Shown: piece after piece, positions 29,514-38,900 of the stretch
Layout of the letters: every line of letters begins with the position of its first letter
How positions within the stretch are numbered: position 1 is the first letter of the stretch
Origin: a virus
Virus record (IMG/VR): IMGVR_UViG_3300032088_000019
Coordinates: 1-41,639 of that record
DNA: 41,639 nucleotides
Reading direction: 5' to 3' (one strand)
Translations under genes and position numbers: made by a program
The notes under the pieces: generated by a model
Seen by the model: the letters and a program-made list of their open reading frames with translations, nothing else
The model's database searches: none
What the model was told of the DNA's origin: nothing

Positions 29514-30157
29514 GAATAAAGTTTAGCAATAATGCCGTTGGTAGCTTAACTGAGACTGTTACAGCTTCAGCGTCATACACAACCGTAAAGGTAAATTCTG
29601 AACTTATACCTCTACTTCCGACTATTGTTACTAGCGAAGACTTCTTCGTACTTACACTTGAAGATAGTGACGCTGCTGTAAAGGAAGAGACTGTTCAGGT
29701 TACTAATGTATCTGGCACTGACCTTACTGTTATACGAGACTGGGATGGCACTGGTCTAGGAGTGTTTGATACTACTACAAGCAGCATAGGGCTTCGCCTC
29801 ACAGCTAAGGCGCTTAATGATACCGTAGTAAAGATGCAGGACGATGCGCCGCTAACAGACGGTAGCAGAGTTATTGTTGATTCACAGGGATTACTTGTGG
29901 ATAGCCCCCCTGAGTTTGATAGGGTACACCAGTACTATAGCGTGAGTGGCTCTGGCACTACTGGACAGGTTGATTTTACTGTTACCGGTTCAGGCGCTGC
30001 CGCCTCTTTCGCTGCTTATCCCGGCACTGAGGAGGTTTACCTGTCCTTCCTCAGAATGCCTACAACTGAATACACAATATCTGGTAATGTTGTTACATTA
30101 GCTAGTCCTGTATACAACCGTACTAAAGTTAGTATAAGCTACATAAAGATAATATAA
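29510..30157 (+). CDS. Fibre-associated beta protein, paralogous to the collar protein N-domain
   Basis: A 215-residue protein. Residues 1-110 follow the same sequence of elements as the collar protein N-terminus: an RIKF/RLVF start, a Thr-rich strand, EDFF or NEFF, an ETVQV or EICLV strand, LTVIRDWDGT or LTVLRGQDDT, and a MxD or MDRM helix start. The C-terminal half (VHQYYSVSGSGTTGQVDFTV, YTISGNVVTLASP) looks like a fibre-tip or baseplate domain. ATGA overlap with the collar gene. Recognition by internal comparison only. Confidence 0.65.
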   Translation: MRIKFSNNAVGSLTETVTASASYTTVKVNSELIPLLPTIVTSEDFFVLTLEDSDAAVKEETVQVTNVSGTDLTVIRDWDGTGLGVFDTTTSSIGLRLTAKALNDTVVKMQDDAPLTDGSRVIVDSQGLLVDSPPEFDRVHQYYSVSGSGTTGQVDFTVTGSGAAASFAAYPGTEEVYLSFLRMPTTEYTISGNVVTLASPVYNRTKVSISYIKII

Positions 30158-30167
30158 AGGAACTGTC

Positions 30168-30590
30168 ATGGGAAATGCTTCACAATTACATAGAGCGGTT
30201 GCTAACCGAGTTTTCGATGGCAACCCTTACCTAGCCTCTAATCCGTACTATATGCACGCTGAGACTATTATGGGCGGTGCTTCTGTATGCTCATTTAGAC
30301 TTCTTGGGGACGCTGCTGATGGCAGTACCGTAGCCCTAAATGTACGTGCTAATATTTCCGGCTTTGAAACCACTGCCTCTATAGTCCTAGTATTGGGTAA
30401 TAACCCGAACGGACTAGGATATTGGAATCCAGTAGAAGTAGCTAACATGTTTATGTCAGATGGTCCATCTTCCCCAGATATTGGTACTCCTACAGCTGCC
30501 AACGGGATAATTTCGTATGACGTAACGAGTAATGCTGGTGGTATTGCTTCCGCACACCCAGCAGGCTCTACTTACACAGCACCAGTATAG
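30168..30590 (+). CDS. Virion protein of unknown role (140 residues)
   Basis: Starts after a clean AAGGA site. N-terminal helix (QLHRAVANRVFDGNPYLASN) then a beta-rich domain with many Gly, Ala and Ser (SVCSFRLLGDAADGSTVALN, FETTASIVLVLG), ending Thr/Ser/Ala-rich. No family recognised. In this place, between fibre and nozzle genes, decoration or fibre-linked proteins are common. Confidence 0.65.
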   Translation: MGNASQLHRAVANRVFDGNPYLASNPYYMHAETIMGGASVCSFRLLGDAADGSTVALNVRANISGFETTASIVLVLGNNPNGLGYWNPVEVANMFMSDGPSSPDIGTPTAANGIISYDVTSNAGGIASAHPAGSTYTAPV

Positions 30591-30599
30591 GGGTAACTA

Positions 30600-30878
30600 A
30601 TGTCGTATTCAGGTAATGGTAGATGGACTATATCAACTGCGGGAGCGCAAGAGTCACATCTGGTCACCACACTTAAGTCTACTACTAAAGACTACTTAAC
30701 CTGCATAGTTGGTGCTGGTCTTGAGCTTGATATAGAGATAAGCCCAGACAACTCGACTTGGGTAACCGTAGCTTCCCTTGGTGGTAGCAACTCCTTAGCA
30801 ACTGATGTCTATGTATCTGAGGGCTATAGAATACGCCCTAATGTTACTACGGGTACTGGTTCTTTTTTTGCTAAATAG
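30600..30878 (+). CDS. Small beta-rich virion protein (92 residues)
   Basis: Thr/Ser/Gly-rich beta protein with the pattern GAGLELDIEISPDNSTWVTV ... EGYRIRPNVTTGTG, reminiscent of small carbohydrate- or capsid-binding modules in which an 'n s. dgtnWt.v' motif repeats. GGGGT before the ATG. No enzyme motif. May decorate the head or extend the fibre. Confidence 0.6.
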   Translation: MSYSGNGRWTISTAGAQESHLVTTLKSTTKDYLTCIVGAGLELDIEISPDNSTWVTVASLGGSNSLATDVYVSEGYRIRPNVTTGTGSFFAK

Positions 30879-30887
30879 GGGGATGCT

Positions 30888-32858
30888 ATGCATCTCCAGC
30901 TCAAAAACTTTAGTGGGATAATACCAAAGATATCCCCTAGACTACTGCCAGAAAATGCTGCTGTAGTATCAGAATCTACTGACCTATACTCTGGTGAGAT
31001 TCGTGGTCTAAAAGTACCCACCTTTGTACGTACTGTTGGTGACGATGCAAGACGAGCTTTCAATGCATACATCAAGGATAACGAACCTACTTCGCCTACC
31101 AAAGGGGAATACGTTCCTGTATGGGTTGTATTCGATGACATAACAGTATCTTTCTACCGTGGTCCAACTGTAAACGATACCTACCAAAGACATTACTGGA
31201 GCGGTGAGAATACTTCACCCTCTGTTGTAGATGGTAACCAACTATTAGAGTTTGATGGGGACCTTTCCCTATGTGACGTATGGGTTTGGGGCATACCTAA
31301 CCCGGTAACGGTACCTTCAGTCGCAGCCGCTACGGGTTCTGAGCCTAATGTAGAAACACGCTCGTATGTCTTCACCTTTGTTAACGAGTGGGGGGAAGAA
31401 TCTGGACCATCCTTTGCCAGTGAGCCTAGGACCGGCGACTCTACTCCGGGGGCGGCGTGGACAATAACGAACCTACAACAAAGCTACCCAACCAGTAAAC
31501 TCTTTAACCCGCTAGAATTTATTCGTATCTATCGGACTATAGTGGGGGACAATACTGTAAGTTTTAGACTTGTTGATGAGGTACCCGCAACACTAAGCTC
31601 TACCTACGTTGACACTATATCCTCAGATGAAGTATCTCTTAATGAGGCACTTGATACTACTCTATACGCTCCACCACTAGGTGCTATGGACGCTACAGTA
31701 GCTGAGCCTAATGATGGAAATATAGAAGGGCTAGTGCAGCTCCCTAACGGTATGTTCGCCGCGTTCAATGGTACGGATGTTTACTACTCCCAGCCATACC
31801 GACCTTATGCGTTCCCCCCAACGTATGTAATATCCACTGGGGCGAATGTAATTGGTCTAGGGGTTTATCACTCTGGACTTATTGTATGTACCGACTCTAA
31901 CCCAAAGGTATTGTCAGGTGCATCGCCGCTCAACATGACGATGATAGACATTGACCAGCACGAGCCGTGCCTCTCAGCACGCAGCATTGTATCTTCCCAT
32001 GATGGTGTGTACTACGTGTCCAAGAATGGACTCGTACAGGTAACTGAAGCTGGGGCTAGTCTTGTTACTCAACAGTTTGTATCTAGCCCTGAGTGGCAGC
32101 AGATGCTAGTTCCAGAAAATGTTCAGGGGGCTGTTAGTTCCCAAGGCTATGTTGGGATACAGTCTCAAAGTGAAGGGTTTTTGCTTGGTCCTGAAATTGG
32201 TAACCGAGCCATGATTTCCATTGGTCGGCTCTCTTACATCAAGTCAATCCAAAATGATGCTCGCACTGCTGAAGTTTATATTATACGCAATGGGCAGCTG
32301 TTTAGATGGAACCCTGCGCGTGGGGTGGCGATGGCATATAAGTGGGAGTCTAAGACTTTTGAGACTCCATACCCACTAAACTTCGGGGCGTTTACAATTA
32401 AGTGGGAGGCACCTAGGACTTACACTAATGTAGTTGATGAAGTTACTGACTATACATACTGGAACGAGCATGTATGGAACTACGGGGCACTGCAAACATA
32501 TGACCAATTTTCCTATAACTCCAACACAATACCCCCACCACTAGGACCAAAGGTAGACACTGCAGCTTTTCCACCCGATGAGTACTACCCACTAATACCC
32601 AGTATAACGTGGGGCGGCAGTGAGCTTATAACAGAGGAGACACCTGACCTCTCAGATGGGGTTTTAGTTACAGTTTACGCTAAGCTAAAAAATGAAAAAG
32701 AGTTTAGAACTGTTTACAGTCGCTATGTTACGAGTGAATCTCAGCAGCGACTACCGTCTGGCTTTAAGGCTGACCTATGGCGTATAGAGATGCAGTCATC
32801 AGCGGATGTCTACTCGCTTACCATAGCGGAGACAGGTCGGGAGCTAGCTAAGGTATGA
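30888..32858 (+). CDS. Tail nozzle-like protein
   Basis: A 656-residue protein with the look of short-tail nozzles (T7 gp12 / P22 gp10 class): N-terminal NFSGIIPKISPRLLPENAA, then beta-propeller-like blades (RSYVFTFVNEWGEESGPS, FIRIYRTIVGDNTVSFRL, GMFAAFNGTDVYYSQPYRPY, GVYYVSKNGLVQV, AEVYIIRNGQLFRW). The phrase 'Y..T.vn.wG.EsgPs' and 'R.YR.' are typical of this family. It closes the tail tube before ejection. Strong AGGGGGA ribosome site; ATGA overlap with the next gene. Confidence 0.8.
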   Translation: MHLQLKNFSGIIPKISPRLLPENAAVVSESTDLYSGEIRGLKVPTFVRTVGDDARRAFNAYIKDNEPTSPTKGEYVPVWVVFDDITVSFYRGPTVNDTYQRHYWSGENTSPSVVDGNQLLEFDGDLSLCDVWVWGIPNPVTVPSVAAATGSEPNVETRSYVFTFVNEWGEESGPSFASEPRTGDSTPGAAWTITNLQQSYPTSKLFNPLEFIRIYRTIVGDNTVSFRLVDEVPATLSSTYVDTISSDEVSLNEALDTTLYAPPLGAMDATVAEPNDGNIEGLVQLPNGMFAAFNGTDVYYSQPYRPYAFPPTYVISTGANVIGLGVYHSGLIVCTDSNPKVLSGASPLNMTMIDIDQHEPCLSARSIVSSHDGVYYVSKNGLVQVTEAGASLVTQQFVSSPEWQQMLVPENVQGAVSSQGYVGIQSQSEGFLLGPEIGNRAMISIGRLSYIKSIQNDARTAEVYIIRNGQLFRWNPARGVAMAYKWESKTFETPYPLNFGAFTIKWEAPRTYTNVVDEVTDYTYWNEHVWNYGALQTYDQFSYNSNTIPPPLGPKVDTAAFPPDEYYPLIPSITWGGSELITEETPDLSDGVLVTVYAKLKNEKEFRTVYSRYVTSESQQRLPSGFKADLWRIEMQSSADVYSLTIAETGRELAKV

Positions 32859-33544
32859 CTTCCCCCCGAAAACCTCTGGCTCCTATGGACCAAAACCCAA
32901 TTAAGGAGCTGCGGTATCCCGCAGTACCAACCCCTACTAATTCGCAGGACTCTATATTCCGTACAGTGAATGCCCTATATCAGGCTTACCACGCCCTTAT
33001 TGGAGTACCGAATTCCACTGAAGTCACTGTAATAAGTAGAGGAAATTTACCAGAACAAGCTTCCTTAGAAAACTCTATATCAGCAGATGTATCTGGGCTG
33101 ACCACTTTTGATGGGTTTGTATATAATGATACTGTAGGCGGGTGGGTAAATAGTAACGTAGTCAGTGTTTTAGCGGCAGCTTGCACAGTCACATCAAGCC
33201 TTTCTCCCTCGAATAACTTTAATATATCCTCTGTATCTAACCCGTCTACCGGGGTGTACCGCTTTACGTTAGACACGGTACAGTACCTTGATACCTACCT
33301 GCTGTATAAGGCTGTACCATCACTGGTACTAAATCTTGGAGAAACAGACTCTGGTACGGGTAACTACAAGTTTAAGACATGTTCCCTTGGTACGGTTAAC
33401 TCCTCTGGGGGTACATTCGATGTACATGTGTACCAGCCCACTATCGGCACTAATACATGGCTGGATTCAGTGCCTACGGATTTAGCAGGAAATGATAGTA
33501 TTGCTGTTACAGTGTCTGTTATAAGAGATACGAGCGTCACTTAA
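32855..33544 (+). CDS. Virion protein of unknown role after the nozzle
   Basis: A 229-residue protein. The N-terminus is Pro-rich (SPRKPLAPMDQNPIKELRYP) followed by a helix (SIFRTVNALYQAYHALIG) and a Ser/Thr-rich beta domain (SGLTTFDGFVYNDTVGGWVN, STGVYRFTLDTVQYL), as in tail fibre connector or tail-needle shafts. ATGA overlap with the nozzle gene supports joint assembly. No family recognised. Confidence 0.65.
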   Translation: MTSPRKPLAPMDQNPIKELRYPAVPTPTNSQDSIFRTVNALYQAYHALIGVPNSTEVTVISRGNLPEQASLENSISADVSGLTTFDGFVYNDTVGGWVNSNVVSVLAAACTVTSSLSPSNNFNISSVSNPSTGVYRFTLDTVQYLDTYLLYKAVPSLVLNLGETDSGTGNYKFKTCSLGTVNSSGGTFDVHVYQPTIGTNTWLDSVPTDLAGNDSIAVTVSVIRDTSVT

Positions 33545-33561
33545 GAATTGGAGTAGAAGGT

Positions 33562-34707
33562 ATGTGGGGAGAAATTATACAAGGTGGTATAGAGCTAGGT
33601 GGTGCAGCTATAGCGTCTAAAGCTGCTGGTGGACCCGGTGCTGTACCGTCTGCCCCAAGCTACGATGCGGAGCTGGACGGACTGGCGGACGCAGCGAACA
33701 TGAACAAACAGTTCGCTGAAGAGCAGCGAGCGTATGCAAAAAATCTGGATGCCGAGCTTAAAACACTAGGTAATCAGATACTTGACGTTCAGCTACCCGC
33801 CATGGAAGAGATGTATCAGTGGGCTAACGAGGACAGGCAGCAGCACGCGGATATCTACCGACCCCTTGAAGCTGAGTTTGCTAAGCAAGCCGCAGAATAT
33901 GCTGGTCCCGGTGAGATTCAGCGTCAGCGCGCTCAGGCGGGACAGGATATAGGGCAGTCTTTTGAGCAACAGCGAGAACAGCGTCAACGAGAACTCCGAG
34001 AAGCAGGTGTAGTCGGTGCAGACCCTACTCAAGCTGGCTCTCGTATGGAGGGATTGGTAGCTAATCTTGAAGAAGCTAAAGCTCAAGCTGCTGGACAGAA
34101 CTTCGCCGCCGAACAGACCCGCCGAGAGGGTAGGGACCTAATGGGACAAGCTTCTCAGATGGGCAACTACTTAAATAACTCAGCTTCTGCCAACGCAAAC
34201 ACCGCTGCCAACATAGGTAATGTTGCGCTTAGTGGTCAGCAGCAGTCTGGGGCACTGGGTCTAGAGGGTCAGCGGGGTGCTGAAGGGTACCTCGGAGGAA
34301 TGTCCGAAGCATGGCAGGGTTCTGCTGACGTACGTAATACACAATTCCAAAACCAGATGGACTCGTATGCAGCACAACAGGCGCAAGCTGAAAGTGGTGC
34401 TGGCGGTATGGGGTCTATGATAGGTGGCATGGTTGGTATGATGGGCGGACCACTAGGCTCAATGGCTGGCTCAGCTATAGGTGGTATGATAGATAAGAAG
34501 GCGGCAGCGGCAGATGGCGGTCAAGTGAACGCACCGGGAAACAGCACCTCAGACTCAGGACTCATGGCTTTATCTGATGGTGAGTACATCCTACCAGCTA
34601 AGGTCGTTAATAATATGGGCGCTAGTATGCTGGATAAGTTTGTAGAGAAGCAGACTGGTACTAAGCCCACTCACAAACAAGCGCTACCAATCCCCGGAGG
34701 TATGTAA
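33562..34707 (+). CDS. Internal virion (DNA ejection) protein
   Basis: A 381-residue protein. N-terminal Gly/Ala-rich helix (IELGGAAIASKAAGGPG), a long Gln/Glu/Ala-rich helical middle (EEQRAYAKNLDAELKTLGNQ; QQREQRQRELREAG), then a Gly/Met-rich hydrophobic stretch near 295-330 (GMGSMIGGMVGMMGGPLG) and a C-terminal LSDGEYILPAKVVNNMGASM box that I know from podovirus ejection proteins. Such hydrophobic Gly-zipper segments insert into the cell envelope. Good ribosome site; TAATG with the next gene. Confidence 0.75.
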   Translation: MWGEIIQGGIELGGAAIASKAAGGPGAVPSAPSYDAELDGLADAANMNKQFAEEQRAYAKNLDAELKTLGNQILDVQLPAMEEMYQWANEDRQQHADIYRPLEAEFAKQAAEYAGPGEIQRQRAQAGQDIGQSFEQQREQRQRELREAGVVGADPTQAGSRMEGLVANLEEAKAQAAGQNFAAEQTRREGRDLMGQASQMGNYLNNSASANANTAANIGNVALSGQQQSGALGLEGQRGAEGYLGGMSEAWQGSADVRNTQFQNQMDSYAAQQAQAESGAGGMGSMIGGMVGMMGGPLGSMAGSAIGGMIDKKAAAADGGQVNAPGNSTSDSGLMALSDGEYILPAKVVNNMGASMLDKFVEKQTGTKPTHKQALPIPGGM

Positions 34708-35945
34708 TGAGCGGTTCAAATATGGGTACTTTCGGAGCCGCTGCACGGGGCGTGAAGGAAGGAGTAAGACGGAATCTCACCAACAAAAACTTGGACCTCC
34801 GTAACCAAGGGCGTGAGCAGCAGATGGAAGCTGCCGCCCTAGACGAAGAAAGACGCACAAAGCAGTATGAGGCTAATGAGTATTTTAAGCAGCATATGAC
34901 TGATAGGGTGGGTCAGATTTCTATAGATGACCTAGTACTGAAGCCTGTCGAGCCTGCGCAAGCAGGAGGTATGCCGGTAGAAGGAGAAGTACTACTTGAA
35001 GGGGTTGCTACAGGACCACAGCAATCACCTGCGCAACCGCAGCCGCAGCCCCAAGGTATGCCTTCACAAGCACCACAGCAAGTACCTATGGGTGCTCCTA
35101 CACAGCAAGTACCACAGCAGGCACCTATCGGTGCTACTGCACAAGAAGATTTTATGCCAGAACCGCAAATAGTTGAGCTTGCTAATGCGCGTAGGGCTGC
35201 GCATAGAGCGTGGGTTAAAGAGGGGAAGAACGCAGCTATGCTAGCCGGAGGCATGCAAGGACTTAAAGATTTTGAAATGGCGGAACTGCGTACCATGATG
35301 ATGGAGACTCAGGGCTACACCAGTGGCGCTATCATGGCTCTTAACCGTGGGGACAGTGCAAAAGGTGCCCTTCTTATGAACCTAGCGTTAGCCCACCAAG
35401 ACCAAGACATGGGCTACGAGTTTGTCGACAATGGGGACGGAACACTAAGCGCTGTAGACCATGAAGGTAATGGCAATGGTGAGCCTTGGAATGCTGTACA
35501 AGTGGCTCGGTTTCAGGAAGAGAACCTAAAGACTGTGGACAACTATGCTGACTTCTCTAGATTCCAGCAGGAAATGACCTCAGGAGCACTGGGGGATGAG
35601 AATACGGTTGCTGACACTGACCTCAAATTGTCACAAGCAGATTACTATAAAGCTGGAGCAGCCAGTGGCGGAGCCGGTTCTACAAGTAATAGGAACTTCC
35701 CAGCGGAACAGGTTATTTCGGCTGAAGCTACGGCTATTCAGGAAATTAATGAACTATATTTGGATACCGCCAATGCCACGGGTAATGCCGATGTTTGGAG
35801 TCCGCAGCACGCTAGCATGTTCGCGGAGTATGTTAAACTTATACTCAACGAGGTGGAGCAACAGAAAGGTTATCGACCGACTGTTCAGGATGTTGAGAAC
35901 GATGCGTATAAAATGGTTATAGAGCAGATAGGCGCAGGTAATTGA
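34707..35945 (+). CDS. Internal virion-like protein
   Basis: A 412-residue protein. The N-terminal helix is basic (GVKEGVRRNLTNKNLDLRNQ), followed by a Gln/Pro/Ala-rich linker (about 105-150, PQPQPQ and QQVP repeats) and a helical domain (ANARRAAHRAWVKEGKNAAM, FEMAELRTMMMETQGYTSG) with a short beta part (YEFVDNGDGTLSAV). The position between an ejection protein and the giant ORF matches the second internal virion gene of short-tailed phages. No catalytic motif seen. Confidence 0.65.
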   Translation: MSGSNMGTFGAAARGVKEGVRRNLTNKNLDLRNQGREQQMEAAALDEERRTKQYEANEYFKQHMTDRVGQISIDDLVLKPVEPAQAGGMPVEGEVLLEGVATGPQQSPAQPQPQPQGMPSQAPQQVPMGAPTQQVPQQAPIGATAQEDFMPEPQIVELANARRAAHRAWVKEGKNAAMLAGGMQGLKDFEMAELRTMMMETQGYTSGAIMALNRGDSAKGALLMNLALAHQDQDMGYEFVDNGDGTLSAVDHEGNGNGEPWNAVQVARFQEENLKTVDNYADFSRFQQEMTSGALGDENTVADTDLKLSQADYYKAGAASGGAGSTSNRNFPAEQVISAEATAIQEINELYLDTANATGNADVWSPQHASMFAEYVKLILNEVEQQKGYRPTVQDVENDAYKMVIEQIGAGN

Positions 35946-38900
35946 GCACTCCTAGAAGCGCAATACATAACCCCTCCAAGGTTTATGGTGGTGGTCCCGG
36001 CATGGACGAGTTCTCGGCTAGGGAGCGCGTAGACCAGCGGCGAGAAGAGAGAGGAATCCCTACTGGTGTAGCCGCGCAAGGAATACCTGTACTTAAGGGT
36101 AGTGGTGAGCCGTCCGCAGTAGCTATTGAGGGTGAGAACCAAGCCCAGTCAATGCGGGAAGCTATTAGCGCTGCTGCTGCAAAAGTAGCAAAGAATACCC
36201 CCGACCTTAATAAGCTAGATTCTAATAATAAAGACTGGTGGGGCAGTGATACATGGAACTCATGGGTTCGCGGTTGGGAGCGTGGCACCATGAGCTTGGA
36301 CATGATGATGGGCGACTCCAGTGAGCTGGCTGAGCAGTTCACTAACATTGAAAGGCATAAGATGTCTGCTGAAGACCAAGAGTCGGTGCAGGAATGGATG
36401 GATGCTGAAGGCTGGGGTGGTAAGGGTAAAGTAATGCTTCAGAACCTCGATGCTATTAGTAACTTCGCAATAGAGAGTTTAGCCCAGTCTGTACCAGCAC
36501 TTGGCGCACGAATATTTGCCCCAATAGCTATGGGTGCGATGGGTTCGGCGGCAGCGCCGATAGCTGGTACTGTCGCAGGGATTGGTACCGGCGTTGTGGC
36601 TGGTTCTGCTATTGGTGGTGCGCTGGATGGGCTTAATGAGTGGTCCGGTGTCATTACGGAGGAAATGACGGATGCTGGTGTTGACCTAACAAGTGAGGCT
36701 GAAGTAGCCGCGTTCCTTATGGACCCTAGTAAAATGGGTCCCGCCAGTGTGAAGGGCGCAAAGAAAGGGGCGATGATAGCCCTTGCCAGTGCGCTGGGAC
36801 TGGGTGTTGCTGGTAAAGTTTTCAAAGCTGTCAACCCTGTTACCAAGATTGGCAAAGCTGCCACTGGTGCGCTGGAAACTATGGTTGTCCTACCAGCTAT
36901 TGATGTGGCTGGTGAAGCCGCGTCCATTAAGGCTATGGGCGAAGACATCACAGGTCAGGAAGAAGAAGTACTACTTGAATACTTTGCTGGTGCACCCACC
37001 AATATTGTCCAGACCGCCATTGGCGTTAACGAAGCTAGAAAAGATGTACCTCCTTCAGGTATACCTCCTTCAGGTATACCTCCTTCAGGCAATGTACCTG
37101 ACTTAGGTTCTCCTGAGGACCCTACCTCTACCCCTAACGCTTCGACTGGCGCTGACGCTGAAGCTGCAGCTTTGGGTGCTCGTACTGGACAGGATACTAC
37201 GAAACAGACTCAACAAGATTTGTTCCCAGAAGGACCTGAGCCTGAGCCTCTTACCGGCGGTTCCCAAACAGATATGTTCCCAGAAGGACCTGAGCCAGCT
37301 ACTGCTCAGCCTACTGCTGGTGCTGCTCCTACGGCTACAGCTGCTCCTACGGATACTGGTATTCCTCAGGAAGAAGTTGATGCTCAAGCTGCTGCCGTTG
37401 CCAAGGCTACTGAAAAAGCCAATGCTGATGCTGATGCCGCCGCCGCCGCTGAAGCTGCTGAAGGTGAACTTCTTGATGCTGAAGCTGAAGCTGAAGCTGA
37501 AGCTGAAGCTGAAGAAACCCCCACTCTGCCGCCGCAAGCCAACCGTATCGAGATAATCCAGAACGATATAGAAAAAACCAGACTTGGTTTAGCTGGCGAA
37601 GTCGGTTCAGGGATATCGACAGATGCCTCTGGCAACTCTGTAAAGCCGAAACTTAATGATAAGAAGCAACAGTTTGTTTCTTTGCTCAAGAATCTTCAGG
37701 ACATGCTGGATGATGCGACCGCCGTATCTGGGGACACAGCTAAAGCTTTACGGACTAAGCTGGACCTAGTGGCGCAGCAATTAGGCTACCCAACTTGGGA
37801 TACCCTAAGGACTTTAAACAACAAGGGCGAGGCTCCAAACCTCACAATACCTAAAATGAAAGCAGCTATGTCGAGCATAGATGCTGCCTATAATACATTA
37901 TCGGAATCGGGCATCCAGCTTCCTGAGAGAGTTTCTGCTTCTCCGGGCAGACCCACTAAAGGTGGGGGGTACGCAGCGGCAGTGGGGGGGCTACCAAAAC
38001 CAACTCAGCGGCAGGATGACGCACCAGCTCAGGGACTCCCCACTGATGACACCAGCCTAGTTGATGGGAGTTTAGCGCCAAATTCTGGGAAATACTTGAC
38101 CCCATTTATGGGCAAGTACACTGGAGTCGTACTAAATGGTAAGCGCCTACTTGAGAAAACTATTGGCGCATCTACCCCAGCGGATTTAATCCGTGCCTCG
38201 TACGCTGAGTTAGATGCGTTAGTTGATGGGCTAACAGGAGAAAAGAAAGAAGCCGTACTTAATAAGATGTATGACTACGCCGCTGTCCTGCAAACTAAGG
38301 AAGGGGCTAATGCGCTCATTGGTGAAGGCAGTAACAAGCTTGCAGTAGGTACTATACTTGCTGCGGGTCGTAATAAATTAGGTAGTACACCTACATCTAC
38401 ACCTACATCTACACCTGCATCTACACCTGCATCTACAGCGGCTGCTTCCGCCGCTAAGAGAGCTGCTGAGAAAGCTGCTGCTGAGAAAGCTGCTGAGAGA
38501 GATGCTGAGATTGCTGAGATTGTAGGGGAAGAAGAAGAAGCAATAGAAGGCGGGGAACAATTAGGCGAAGACGAAGAAGCTGAAGCACCGGTAGCTGTCC
38601 CTCCCCGCGAACCAAAGCAGGTTGTCCGAGGAACGGAGAAGATATACGTTGGTAATGACCTAACAGAGTACACAGCGGGTACCCTTAACGACCACTTAAA
38701 AGGCTTGCTGAAGATAGCTAGTGCCGGAATGATGGGGGGCATGAAGCTTACCGGAGGTAATATTTCTGATATTAATGCTGAGATACAAGCGGTTATATTA
38801 GAGGTTGAGTCGCGGGAAGTTAAATATCAAGCGGCTTTAGATAAAGTATCTGCACTAAGAAGTAGTGGACTTAATTCACCGGAAGAAGTACAAGCTGGGA

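Noticed and set aside
37103-37537. Minus-strand Ser/Phe-rich frame, and similar ones at 38275 and 40894
   Set aside because: Reverse reading of GCTGAA and AAG repeats in the giant gene.
38378-38560. Arg-Cys repeat peptide on the minus strand
   Set aside because: Artefact of the 12-bp tandem repeat; no promoter or ribosome site.
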